Below are positions 20,701 through 27,759 of a stretch of DNA of 64,000 nucleotides, one piece after another. The notes under the pieces were generated by a model, which was given only the letters and a program-made list of their open reading frames with translations, was not told the DNA's origin and ran no database searches. Within the stretch, counting starts at the first letter, position 1. Each line of letters opens with the position of its first letter. A program made the position numbers and the translations under genes. The stretch comes from Harmothoe impar (taxonomy: Eukaryota > Annelida > Polychaeta > Phyllodocida > Polynoidae), in NCBI GenBank assembly GCA_947462335.1, contig OX381708.1:5456001-5520000 (forward strand), read 5' to 3'.

Positions 20701-21851
20701 TTTTGGTAGATGCCACCTACGTAGCGCAACTTGACTTGTCGGCAAGAGGAAAGCTGGTTCCTGTGTCTCTTCAGCAAGAACTCGGTGGTGAACGCCGCCT
20801 TACACTTGCAACATTCGTATATGCCCGCGTACGCGTTGAAGTCCGTGACGAGAGAGACGTGCAAACCGCCTTTCGCCGTCAGGTGTAGGTTGACTTTACC
20901 TCGGGCGGCCACAGTTCTGGAAGGCGGTCTGATCAGAGTAACGCGTCTTCTCAACTTCCGCCCCGGCACTTGACGCGACGCGGTGTAAACCGCTATTTGT
21001 ACGTCAAACAAGTTCTCTAACGCGGGTAAGTCGCGGATGTTCAGACCCGGAAAGGATTCAGGTGTGGCAGCGGGACAGAACTGACGTAACAAATCTGAAG
21101 CGCGCTTGCTGGTGTTGTATAAGTGAAAGGAAATGCAGCGGAAGATGCAGAGGTTGTCCTTGTTGGGAAAATCTAACACGCCGCTTCTCTTTCCAACTCG
21201 ACCGGCCTGAGTGATCCTACCGCCTATGGGGAATTCCCCCGGTCCCATGTAAACGCAGATGTTCAAATTGGTAGGAAAAAGAACGTGCCACTTGGTGTCA
21301 GCGTCGCAAAGTTTCCGTACCTCCTCGCAAGCGACGGTGTTTTGCATCTTTGAGAGGAGCTCTTCCAAAGTTTCTGAATTAGTTACAGTAGGGAGCGGTT
21401 GTATGAGAGTTGCGTTGTTCTGGGAGGCGTGGAAGTAGCGCAGTTTGCTCTTGTCTTCTCTGTGTTGTAACAGTAAGCCTACCGAGAAACCCACTTTGTA
21501 TCTGAATCTTTGTGTCAAGTGAATGCGACGCATAGTATCTACAGCGTCACTCAACTCGCCGGTTGGTAGCCTGAAGTTTGTTACACTCACGCGAGTCCCG
21601 TGCATCCTGACGCCCGTTTGTATCGCAGGCCAATTCGCCGTGAACGTTTCCTCCCCGTTCGGTACAGCACATATGCGCGGAGGGACGGTCACCCCGTCCA
21701 GAGATTCGCGTCGACAAGCGCTCTTTCGGCAATCCCCTTCGCCGCATAGAGGGCAAAACTTAGCTACTACTCTACAATTTTCTACGTGTCTCTCGTGGTT
21801 GTACGCTCTTTTAAACATTTTGAAACACTTTTCGCATACGTACTGTGTCAT
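17724..21851 (-). CDS. polB: Polinton-type DNA polymerase B with zinc-finger, OTU-like and Vsr-like domains
   Basis: About 1,375 residues. I chose the first ATG, at 21,851; the upstream GTG at 21,863 is not needed. Order: C2H2-like finger CEKC...H...C (~6-26); OTU-like segment with DNLCIFRC and a later LHVSLVTDF (D232, C235, H331); second finger CCKC...RH (~348-370); exonuclease I FDFEAFF (~413), exonuclease II GFNSGRYD (~547), exonuclease III YNNKDV (~682); TPR-type linker; motif A LDANSLYL (~786); Vsr-like endonuclease insert (~858-922); motif B KLMGNATYGK (~1,091); motif C MDTDSLY (~1,190); KGVQKK (~1,306). All polymerase and exonuclease residues expected for activity are present. The family replicates linear DNA by protein priming, which fits the TIRs. 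Codon use is CpG-rich, unlike the flanks. It lies in the same direction as the PC4-like gene, 205 bp downstream of it. Confidence 0.93.
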   Translation of the reverse strand: MTQYVCEKCFKMFKRAYNHERHVENCRVVAKFCPLCGEGDCRKSACRRESLDGVTVPPRICAVPNGEETFTANWPAIQTGVRMHGTRVSVTNFRLPTGELSDAVDTMRRIHLTQRFRYKVGFSVGLLLQHREDKSKLRYFHASQNNATLIQPLPTVTNSETLEELLSKMQNTVACEEVRKLCDADTKWHVLFPTNLNICVYMGPGEFPIGGRITQAGRVGKRSGVLDFPNKDNLCIFRCISFHLYNTSKRASDLLRQFCPAATPESFPGLNIRDLPALENLFDVQIAVYTASRQVPGRKLRRRVTLIRPPSRTVAARGKVNLHLTAKGGLHVSLVTDFNAYAGIYECCKCKAAFTTEFLLKRHRNQLSSCRQVKLRYVGGIYQNSRTIFEALADFSIFPPDGHSGIYPYKIAFDFEAFFRPCKEPSTEHVSLLWDHVPLSASVASDFPGWEGPVCFVRASDADSDPLLDRVLNHINENAKAIGEAVLELYRPTLAKLDAAIGEALLLEEATFTTPSPGGFAAAQTRHPLVQLKKRLLRYIRQAPVVGFNSGRYDLNLIKIRLHSFFASGDRRNQEFSVIKRSNQYLAVYTQHTVFLDVVNYLAPGYNYATYLRAFTRNEEKGHFPYEWMTSTRKLANRTLPPRSAFDSELTGVKMSESDYAACQKVWSDEKMQTMEDYLIHYNNKDVKPFIEALKNHAKFFQDRGIDMLKDGVSLAGLTLRFLFQNLEDAFTTFPQFDAVLHALIKENLVGGPSIIFHRFHEKGTTRIREHKYGEEARPCQHILGLDANSLYLRCMSEAHCTGYYAVRRPETEFKPEIRQRNSHSALEWLRFVEHDRDVKLRHALNGGEMAVGCRRIRVDGFHAASNTVFQFHGCWFHAHECIPSHRYQCASLREERRDRTTRVSAYLKALGYKLVVVWECEWREMKRRDERVKASQQRWKVDALKVSRNAMSESDILSAVKEEKMFGLVQVDITTPPHLREYFEEMTPVFKNATVSKSDIGPHMSDFAQEEKLLSTPQRCLIGSYHGKNILLGTPLLKWYLEHGLIVTKVQLVVEYLPKRSFAGFADEVTAARRRGDVNENEKILSDCYKLMGNATYGKTICNKEKHTAVRYTDSRKFELLANSWRFKKASELTSDLFEVELQPKTVKNNLPIQIGFMVYQYAKLKMLEFTYDFLDRFVDRRDYALCQMDTDSLYMALSGATLDDLVKPRLRETYFREKRKWLPTAVCDEHLELFVKTKTERVREWCAPPGGCCERRYLHDLRTSGLMKAEWEGDGILSLNPKTYICYDRVSDTGERKSKKWSAKGVQKKQNPQEPDAFLDVLRQRKTLIAVNRNFKVVRNKMVTYTIEKDGVRYLYYKRRVHSDGVTTSPLEI
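19089..19276 (-). other. Vsr-type endonuclease domain inside PolB
   Basis: This segment lies between polymerase motifs A and B. It contains VDGF, then FHGCWFHAHEC, then LGYKLVVVWECEW. These match the very-short-patch-repair endonuclease core: a catalytic Asp (D860), the HGCxxHxHxC cluster (H873, C875, H878, H880, C882) and the distal Cys of the VWEC motif (C921) that completes the zinc site. All key positions are conserved, so the domain may be an active nickase. Confidence 0.75.
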
Positions 21852-22056
21852 GTTTTTTTTCACTCGGTTACCAACTACTTAGCCGTCTAACTATCTATCT
21901 ATCTATCTAGCCATCTATCAATCTGTCGTCTATGTAACTATCTTTCTGTCTGCTGTCTGTGTATCCGTCTGTCTGTCTGTCTGTCTGTCTGTCTCATACA
22001 GCGTACGTCAAACGCTGTGTGTGTGTGTGTGTGCGCGCGTGAGCGTTGAGCGTCTC
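21852..22056. repeat. Microsatellite spacer between PolB and the PC4-like gene
   Basis: Holds (TCTA)n at ~21,893-21,910, (GTCT)n at ~21,966-21,990 and (GT)n at ~22,015-22,032. No convincing TATA element upstream of PolB was found, so PolB may depend on read-through from the upstream gene or on an initiator. Confidence 0.6.
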
Positions 22057-23646
22057 TCATTCCGAATCTATGCCGAGATATTTCAGAATGATCTCTGTTT
22101 TGTCATCCAACTCTTTGAGCGCTCTGGCGGACAGCGTCACCCCCTGCTGTGTGGGTTTTTTGTCAGGACCTTCGTACTTGCGCACGTGGACGAGGTTCTT
22201 ACCGCTGTAGTAGCTCACAGCTGCGTACACTTCGCCCGCCTCATCCAGCACTGCGAACCAGGGGGTGTGATTAGGTTTTCCTTGCGCGGCCGCTGTGTCG
22301 CGTATGCGCACCACTGCGCGGATATCGGCGATGCGTGCTATGAGCTCGCGCAGCGCGTCGGCCGTGAAGTGCACTCGCTTGCTTCTGGTCAGAGACGCCT
22401 CTTTCACCTGGCCGTCTTTTGTGTAGCGCGGCCTCCTAGACAGTCTAGCCACGTCCTCCCAGATCTCCAGCGTCAAAGCTCCGTCTAAGCAGAACTCTAA
22501 CCCGAGTGTTTTCTCTGCTTCTTCTCGTCCATCTCCTTCTTTTTCTTGTATTTTTCTCTTCTTAGTGGGCCTTGTTGTTCTGGAACTCACCTTAGAACGT
22601 TTCACACCCGCAGGATGAGTAACACCATCAGCGTGAGCTGAATCAGCAGCAGAACCGATAGCAGGAGCAGCGTCAGCGCTGGTGGTATCGGAGGTCTCGT
22701 TGTTGGAACAGCGCAGCCACACGCCGTCCGTGCTGTGTGTAGCGGTAGAAGATGAAGCGCCGCCGCCGCCCTCGTAAGGTGGCGGTGAGGGCAGTCGCCA
22801 CGGACCGGACGGGGGGGCGCTAGCAGTGGAGGAAGTGAGGTCGAAAGGTCGAAGAGGGAAGCCGAAAAACGTACCGCTCACCCCTTGCCCTTCGGGTTCT
22901 TCGTACGCCTCGTCGTCAGCGTCGTTCTCTGTCTCACCCTGTTGCTGCTCCTCCTCCTCCTCTTCTTCTCGGTTCAGGGGCTGAGTGTCCGAATAGCTGT
23001 AACTCTCAGCGCGAGCGGCGTCGAGGGCGTCCGTCGATGTAGTGGTGGAGGAGAGGGGCTGTGCAACGTGCGGCAGGTCATCAAAGTCATCAACAGTAGT
23101 GGGGAGGTAAAAACCCGGTTGCCAGTACTGCGCTGTGCCAGGAGCGTTGTCGTCAGTAGTAGTAGCAGTAGCAGCAAGTGCAGCAGAAGCAGCCGCAGCA
23201 GGCGCAGCCGCAGCAGACGCAACAGTAGCAGGCGCAGCAGCAGCCTCAGCAGGCGCAGCCGTAGCAAGCGCAGCAGTAGCAGGCGCAGCAGCAGCAGCAG
23301 CAGCAGCAGCAGCGGCAGGCGGGACGGCGGTAGCAGCGGCAGCGCGCTTAGCAGCAACGTGTACCGTCGCGAGTGTAACAACGTCGCTAGCACGACGACT
23401 GCTACCAGTAGTACTACTAGTACTACTACCACTACTACTACTACTGCTACTACTAGTGCTACTGCTACTACTACTACTACTACTACTACTGCCGCGAGCG
23501 CTCGCTACAGCAGGAGGGTGATAAGACCAACCGGCTGCGGCGGTAGTCTCATGTTCAGTAGCAAGAGCAGGCACTGACGCTAAACGAACGCTGTTCCGCG
23601 TAGTCTTCTTGTTCTTGAACGCCGCTAGCTGTTGTCTTTTGCTCAT
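22057..23646 (-). CDS. Low-complexity nuclear protein with tandem C-terminal PC4-like ssDNA-binding domains
   Basis: 529 residues from the ATG at 23,646, which has a strong context (CCACCATGAGC). The N-terminal ~300 residues are low complexity: a Ser run (~53-80), Ala/Thr/Pro runs (~95-170) and an acidic Glu/Gln stretch (~225-255). A basic RPTKKRKIQEK (~359-369) is a likely nuclear localisation signal. The C-terminal ~150 residues hold two related units, each with a strand, basic turn and helix: LTLEIWEDVARL...KRVHFTADALRELIARIADI and NLVHVRKYEGPDKKPTQQG-VTLSARALKEL. Each resembles the PC4/Sub1 fold (DIREY ... K ... GISL ... W/ALxxLK). Inferred role: single-strand DNA binding during protein-primed strand-displacement replication, or transcriptional control. 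A TATA-like element lies 60-70 bp upstream. Confidence 0.75.
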   Translation of the reverse strand: MSKRQQLAAFKNKKTTRNSVRLASVPALATEHETTAAAGWSYHPPAVASARGSSSSSSSSSSSTSSSSSSSSGSSTSSTTGSSRRASDVVTLATVHVAAKRAAAATAVPPAAAAAAAAAAAPATAALATAAPAEAAAAPATVASAAAAPAAAASAALAATATTTDDNAPGTAQYWQPGFYLPTTVDDFDDLPHVAQPLSSTTTSTDALDAARAESYSYSDTQPLNREEEEEEEQQQGETENDADDEAYEEPEGQGVSGTFFGFPLRPFDLTSSTASAPPSGPWRLPSPPPYEGGGGASSSTATHSTDGVWLRCSNNETSDTTSADAAPAIGSAADSAHADGVTHPAGVKRSKVSSRTTRPTKKRKIQEKEGDGREEAEKTLGLEFCLDGALTLEIWEDVARLSRRPRYTKDGQVKEASLTRSKRVHFTADALRELIARIADIRAVVRIRDTAAAQGKPNHTPWFAVLDEAGEVYAAVSYYSGKNLVHVRKYEGPDKKPTQQGVTLSARALKELDDKTEIILKYLGIDSE

Positions 23647-23706
23647 GGTGGTGACTGTAGAGAGCAGCAAAAAAGAATGAGTGAGTGAATGGAGGTTTCC
23701 AAGCCC

Positions 23707-23716
23707 CTTATATACG
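23707..23716 (-). promoter_or_regulatory. TATA box for the PC4-like gene
   Basis: TATATAAGG reads on the minus strand here, about 62 bp upstream of the start codon at 23,646. That leaves room for a ~35-nt leader. Confidence 0.6.
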
Positions 23717-23729
23717 CCTTCTCGCTTCT

Positions 23730-24340
23730 AGAGCTAAGCTACTTACCGACCCTGTTCAGCTGCCGCCGGCTGGCCGGCGGCCATTCACAAAGAGAAACAA
23801 AAAGACATAAGGCATGACGTTTTCAGCTGGATCCCTTTCCCCCCCCCTCTTTTGAGAGATCGACTGTGATGATGAGCTAAGCCGCTTACCACCCTGTTCA
23901 GCAATTCAACGCGCATTAGCTGTATAAAGGGTTAAGCGGTTGCTGCCTGCCGTCGACTGACCGGCGGCGGCCATTCACAAAAACATAAGGTATGACGTTT
24001 TCAGCTGGATCCCTTTTTGAGGGATCCACTGTGGTGAGCTAAGCCGCTTACCACCCTGTTCAGCCATTCAGCGCGCGTTAGCTGTATAAAGGATTAACGG
24101 TAACGGTGATGAGCTTACAGTGTGTATACAAAAAAAAAACTGCCGTCGACTGACCGGCGGCGGCCATTCACAAAGACATAAGGTATGACGTTTTCAGCTG
24201 GATCCCTTTTTGAGGGATCCACTGTGGTGAGCTAAGCCGCTTACCACCCTGTTCAGCCATTCAGCGCGCGTTAGCTGTATAAAGGATTAACGGTAACGGT
24301 GATGAGCTTACAGTGTGTATACAAAAAAAAACTACAGGAG
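23730..24340. promoter_or_regulatory. Repeated divergent promoter / candidate origin region
   Basis: Lies between the two divergent genes. Four partial direct repeats start near 23,732, 23,874, 24,036 and 24,229, with GAGCTAAGC(C/T)(G/A)CTTACC and CCTGTTCAGC. Each full unit carries a TGTATAAAGG TATA-like motif, GACTGACCGGCGGCGGCC, ATGACGTTTTCAGCTGG and a TGGATCCC...GGGATCCA palindrome. Spacing is 142-193 bp. The structure resembles a multi-copy enhancer or a replication-control block. No ORF. Confidence 0.65.
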
Positions 24341-24797
24341 GCGTGTGGCGTGAAGCAGGACCCCCCTAAGACGAACGTGTCTGTCTGTGAGTAGAGGCGT
24401 GTGCATGTGGTGAGCGACTTAAGTGTAAGACAAAAATCGCCACCTCCTGCCGTGGTGAGTAGACCGGGCCGGCCAGGCGGGCGGGCGGCCGGCTAGTTCA
24501 ATAGGGAGGGGTGACAGCTGCCTAAGGCTGTGCATGAAAAAAAATCCGATTTTCACCTGACCTCTGACGTTTGTTACAATGAATGTCAGAGGGAGGGAGA
24601 CGTCCTCGGGTAGGGGGTAGGAGGTATTAAGGCTATGAGTGAGGAAAAAACACCGTTTTCAGCTGGTCTCCACGGATAGCGATGCCACACCCCCTCGTCA
24701 TCTAAGCTCTTAAGGAGCGGAGCGGCTGAAAAAGCGTCATGCGGACAGGGTGCTAGACAGCTGGAGCGCTGTTGGAAATGGGATTAAACTCCCTCTG
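24341..24797. promoter_or_regulatory. Leader/promoter region upstream of the death-domain gene
   Basis: No ORF is supported. It contains GCCGGCC-type GC blocks at 24,468-24,495 and a further TTTTCAGCTGG at 24,656, similar to the upstream repeat units. Confidence 0.5.
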
Positions 24798-24806
24798 TAT
24801 AAAAAG
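24798..24806 (+). promoter_or_regulatory. TATA box for the death-domain gene
   Basis: TATAAAAAG lies 157 bp upstream of the ATG at 24,955. A start site ~30 bp downstream would exclude the upstream in-frame ATG at 24,778 and place the (CCA)n/(GCC)n run in the 5' leader. Confidence 0.6.
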
Positions 24807-24859
24807 CTCTCATTTCTGTTGGAAAAAAAACATATCACCTCTGACCCCAGTAACGGCTA

Positions 24860-24889
24860 CTACCACCACCACCGCCACCACCACCACCG

Positions 24890-24920
<31 letters not shown>

Positions 24921-24936
24921 CGCTGCCGCCGCCGCC
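24860..24936. repeat. (ACC)n/(GCC)n trinucleotide tract
   Basis: A CCACCACC run grading into about a dozen GCC triplets in the leader of the death-domain gene. It is in frame with the ORF but probably untranslated. Confidence 0.85.
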
Positions 24937-24954
24937 AAGACGAGACGAGACGAG

Positions 24955-25704
24955 ATGGCTCAAGCTATTCCACTTTCAAGCTCGCCTTCACCGCCTGGTG
25001 CGCCTGAAAAAAAGTTAATGCGGCTTGACGACGTGAGACGCGGCGCGAGGCAGCAGACCGATGATGGGGAGACCCGACAGGTAGGACAGCGGCGGTTAGC
25101 CTATAGCGACGCCTTGCTTCGTCAACTAGGTAAAGAGTTGAGCGGCTGTTGGAGAGAGTTGGGCAGTAGCTTAAAAGTCAGCGCCGCCCGTATGGATGCT
25201 CTAGTAGAGCGCAGTGTCAAGACACCGGAGGAGCTGTGTACGGCGATGTTCCGAGTGTGGTGGGGTGAAACCCCGCATCGTCATAGATGGGGCGAGCTCG
25301 GTCGCGTCTTCACCCGCATAAGACGCATGGAACTGTTGGCTCAGTGGATGGCCCTTCTCCACAGACAGGGGTTGGATTTCGAAAACCCCGACTCGCGCGC
25401 GATGCACAAGCACTTGGGCACCCTCGGCAGACGTCTGGGTAGCAGGTGGAAAGAGGTGGGGGACCATTTAAAATTGTCGCCTGAGAGGTTAGATAAGATC
25501 GCTGAAGAATGCGAATACGGAGGAAGTCCCGCTGAGTGGGCCTTCCGAGTGTTGAAAATGTGGCAAGATGAAGCTGACGGCGCCGGCGGTACGCCTTTTG
25601 AACTCCTTCGAGTGTTGACTGAGGACATGGGAAAGTTTGGCCTCGGCATCGCGATATTACTTGACTTTATCAAGCAAGAAACAACGAGAACGACGGACAT
25701 GTGA
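24955..25704 (+). CDS. Tandem death-domain protein
   Basis: 249 residues starting at GAGATGG (24,955), chosen because a TATA box sits 157 bp upstream; an in-frame ATG at 24,778 is the alternative. Death domain 1 spans ~50-132 (LLRQLGKELSGCWRELGSSL ... RMDALV ... LCTAMFRVWWG ... LGRVFTRI). Death domain 2 spans ~150-240 (LGTLGRRLGSRWKEVGDHL ... RLDKIAEE ... WAFRVLKMWQDE ... LLRVLTEDM). Each shows the expected six-helix rhythm: a Trp in helix 2, the L-x-L-S-x-x-R-(M/L)-D turn, a Trp near helix 4 and a C-terminal Leu-rich helix. No enzyme domain or transmembrane segment is present, so it is an adaptor-only protein. Death-domain proteins act in apoptosis, NF-kB and inflammasome-type assembly. Carried on a selfish element, it plausibly blocks or rewires host death signalling. 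It has no homologue among core Polinton genes. Confidence 0.88.
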   Translation: MAQAIPLSSSPSPPGAPEKKLMRLDDVRRGARQQTDDGETRQVGQRRLAYSDALLRQLGKELSGCWRELGSSLKVSAARMDALVERSVKTPEELCTAMFRVWWGETPHRHRWGELGRVFTRIRRMELLAQWMALLHRQGLDFENPDSRAMHKHLGTLGRRLGSRWKEVGDHLKLSPERLDKIAEECEYGGSPAEWAFRVLKMWQDEADGAGGTPFELLRVLTEDMGKFGLGIAILLDFIKQETTRTTDM

Positions 25705-25856
25705 ATTGTTGTGTTTTATTTTCATACGTCTTCTTTATTAGTAAGTAAAAAAAAAAATATCATAACAATTAAGACGCGCGATCTCTTAAAGTGTCACTTC
25801 CTCCAGTCGCAGCTGATCGCCTCATCGCAGCACGTGATAAACAAAAAAAAAACGAA

Positions 25857-25896
25857 GAGACACGCTTCTTCCTCTCGAGAGGAAGAAGCGTGTCTC
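25857..25896. terminator. Perfect 40-bp palindrome downstream of the death-domain gene
   Basis: The arm GAGACACGCTTCTTCCTCTC is followed directly by its exact reverse complement with no spacer, 150 bp past the stop codon. It could fold as an RNA hairpin at the 3' end or extrude as a cruciform. A similarly placed near-palindrome exists in the second element end (59,850-59,893). Confidence 0.85.
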
Positions 25897-26325
25897 TCGA
25901 TTGAAATCTTTTTCTTTTCTTTTTTTCTTAAAAGAGACAAACGCCCCTTAGAGTGCTCCCCCACCCCCCTAGAGTGCCCCCCTCCCCCCTCCCCCCCTCC
26001 CCCCCCCACCACTCGCCCCATGCATCCTAAAAGCGCCCCCCTCCCCATGCATCTTAAAAGAGCCCCCCTCCCCCCCTCCCCTCCCCTCCCCCCCTTATAC
26101 ACTCTAAAGAACGCTTCTACCTAGTTCAATAAGTCACTTCCAGTCGCTCGTAAAACAATAAAAAATGAAAAAAAATGAAAAAAAACTTATATCGTAGTGT
26201 TTTTTATTAGTTTACCGAAAAAAAATAAGAGACTCGCCTCCTCCTCCAAAAAAAAAAAAGATATCACATTTTAAAGCCCGTGACCCCTTAAAGACGCTCA
26301 TCTCTTCATTAAGTCGCGTGACGTC

Positions 26326-26326
<1 letters not shown>
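25897..26326. repeat. Polypyrimidine tract and 3' region
   Basis: Runs of CCCCCCTCC with two copies of CCCCATGCAT(C)TTAAAAG-like spacer (26,018-26,065). AATAAA at 26,157-26,162 is a plausible poly(A) signal for the death-domain mRNA. The proline-rich or glycine-rich ORFs here are composition artefacts. Confidence 0.6.
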
Positions 26327-26356
<30 letters not shown>

Positions 26357-26388
26357 CTTCTTCTTCTTCTTCTTCTTCTTCTTCTTCC
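26327..26388. repeat. (TTC)n microsatellite at the inner edge of the right TIR
   Basis: About 20 TTC triplets. The left TIR ends in only a few GAA triplets at the same place, so the tract has expanded on one side. Confidence 0.9.
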
Positions 26389-26795
26389 GGTCACGTGATC
26401 AATCAGGTCACTTCCGGTCACGTGATCCTCAATGAGGTCACTTCCGGTTGGCCATTAGGTCATGTGACGTCACTTCCGGTCCCCTAAGTAGGTCAGTAGG
26501 TTACCCAGAATGCACCATCCCCTAAGTAGGTCACTTCCGGTCACCCAATGGAGGCCTCTGATTGGCTTCAGGGTTACCCAGAATGCACCGCTAATCCCCT
26601 AAGTAGGTCACTTCCGGTCACGTGACCAAATGGAGGCCTCTGATTGGCTAACTAGGTCACGTGACGTCACCACTAATCCCCTAAGTAGGTCACTTCCGGT
26701 CACGTGACCAAATGGAGGCCTCTGATTGGCTGCATGTCGATTGAGTAATAAACAGTACTTAACTATAGTCCCGTTCCGATACATACTATACTACT
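26380..26795. repeat. Right terminal inverted repeat
   Basis: Reverse complement of 17,057-17,513, with one deletion block of a few tens of bases near 26,430-26,460 and scattered substitutions. It carries the same CCAAT, CACGTG, CCGGAAGTG and TGACGTCA modules facing inward. Confidence 0.9.
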
Positions 26796-26801
26796 ACTGT
26801 C
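26796..26801. other. Target-site duplication, right copy (ACTGTC)
   Basis: Matches 17,051-17,056. Host repeat sequence resumes directly after it. Confidence 0.9.
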
Positions 26802-27114
26802 CTTAGCCGTACACATAATAGGTGTTGAGATAATGAGGGCCAGTCTATGGACAGACTTCCACTACCACATATCTTAAGGATACAGGGTATTTATATAAAT
26901 TGTCTTCATCATGTACTTTGCTATACATTTTGTTAGACCTATGCCTTTCATGCATCACTTTGACCATGGAATCTGTCTTTGTGAAATTCTTTTATTATAT
27001 AGCTTTGAAAATGATAACCGGGGTACTTTGAAAATTGAAGTGGAATGGAATTGACATCACCAGTATCTACTTTAAACAAAAACAGTGTCGTAGAACTGGA
27101 TAACAGTACAAAAA
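26802..27114. other. Right flank of the Polinton-like element
   Basis: The first ~20 bases (CTTAGCCGTACACATAAT) continue the interrupted repeat seen at 35,856-35,875. The rest is AT-rich with nothing recognised. Confidence 0.5.
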
Positions 27115-27480
27115 GATGCTAAAAAGGAAAGTCGCCAGTACTGCATTCAATCATCATTCCAACCTTATTGGATTGAGACACTCCCTAGGGGTTGGCATGA
27201 TGCACTGGTGAGTTACTTGGTCGGGCTGCATTGGTGCATCATGACAAATCTCTTATTTGAGCGACATCTGCACAGCCAAAAATAATTATCTCATTTCAAG
27301 AAAATAACAAGTGATTTGTCCGCCACACAAGTTTAATAATCAGATTTTCTTAAAATAAGATAATCAAGTATTGAAGGACGAGGACTGTGTTCACTCCGCC
27401 ACTACTCTTTCAGAACTTAAAATGAGATAATATTTTTTGGCTGTGTGTCCATAAAGGGTTAACCTTGTATTGATGACTTA
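27115..27480. repeat. Family A repeat with a nested MITE
   Basis: Family A motifs (GGCATGATGCACTGG, GCTGCATTGGTGCATCATGA, GAGCGACATCTG) run to 27,270 and resume at 27,446 as TGTCCATAAAGGGTTAA. The join reproduces the uninterrupted family sequence seen at 58,030-58,055. Confidence 0.75.
27271..27445. mobile_element. MITE nested in the family A repeat
   Basis: 175 bp. The ends are CACAGCCAAAAATAATTATC and an inverse ATAATATTTTTTGGCTGTG. The flanking 2-bp TG may be the target duplication. No ORF. Confidence 0.7.
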
Positions 27481-27759
27481 TTGGCGTCATTCCCTAAGTA
27501 CGACCATGCTGTAACATTGGGTGTATAAGGATGTTTACTAATCAATGTCTGCTTATAGGTTAATGGATGCATGAACACAGATTGATGCTCCAGAACTTAG
27601 TACTAGCTAACAAATCAATCAATAGCACCTGACCTAATTTGGCCAACTTTGGTCAGGTTTGGTCATGGCTAATTTGGCTAACTTTGGTGACATTTGGTGA
27701 TGACCAAATTGATCATGAACAAAGTTTGCCAATCATGGCCAAGTGTGACTTCCGTTTAC
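27481..27759. other. Non-coding stretch
   Basis: AT-rich. Several (T/A)TTTGG(C/T)CA(A/T) phrases around 27,630-27,750 form a degenerate short repeat. No gene. Confidence 0.4.

Larger units (their letters stand above)
17057..26795. mobile_element. Polinton-like PolB transposon lacking integrase and capsid genes
   Basis: A 9,739-bp element with termini AGTAGTATAGTATGTATCGG and its inverse, TIRs of about 0.42-0.46 kb and 6-bp TSDs. Genes in order: PolB (-), PC4-like protein (-), tandem death-domain protein (+). The body is visibly more GC- and CpG-rich than the AT-rich flanks. All long ORFs are intact. The outer ~330 bp of the two TIRs are nearly identical by eye, so the insertion is young or the ends have been homogenised. 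Canonical Polinton genes for RVE integrase, FtsK-like ATPase, maturation protease and capsids are absent, and no unassigned stretch is large enough to hold them. It may be mobilised in trans or by another nuclease, such as the Vsr-like domain in its own polymerase. Confidence 0.9.

Noticed and set aside
22885..23577. 230-aa (+) Ser/Arg/Thr-rich ORF and the 128-aa and 152-aa ORFs nearby
   Set aside because: Shadows of the Ser/Ala codon runs in the PC4-like gene on the minus strand.
24778..24954. Upstream in-frame extension of the death-domain ORF (Thr/Ala run)
   Set aside because: It overlaps a TATA box at 24,798 and is a trinucleotide repeat, so it is more likely promoter and leader.
17057..26795. 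Search for an rve integrase, capsid or ATPase ORF in the Polinton-like element
   Set aside because: No ORF or residual motif fits. The remaining gaps are TIR, promoter repeats and low-complexity DNA.
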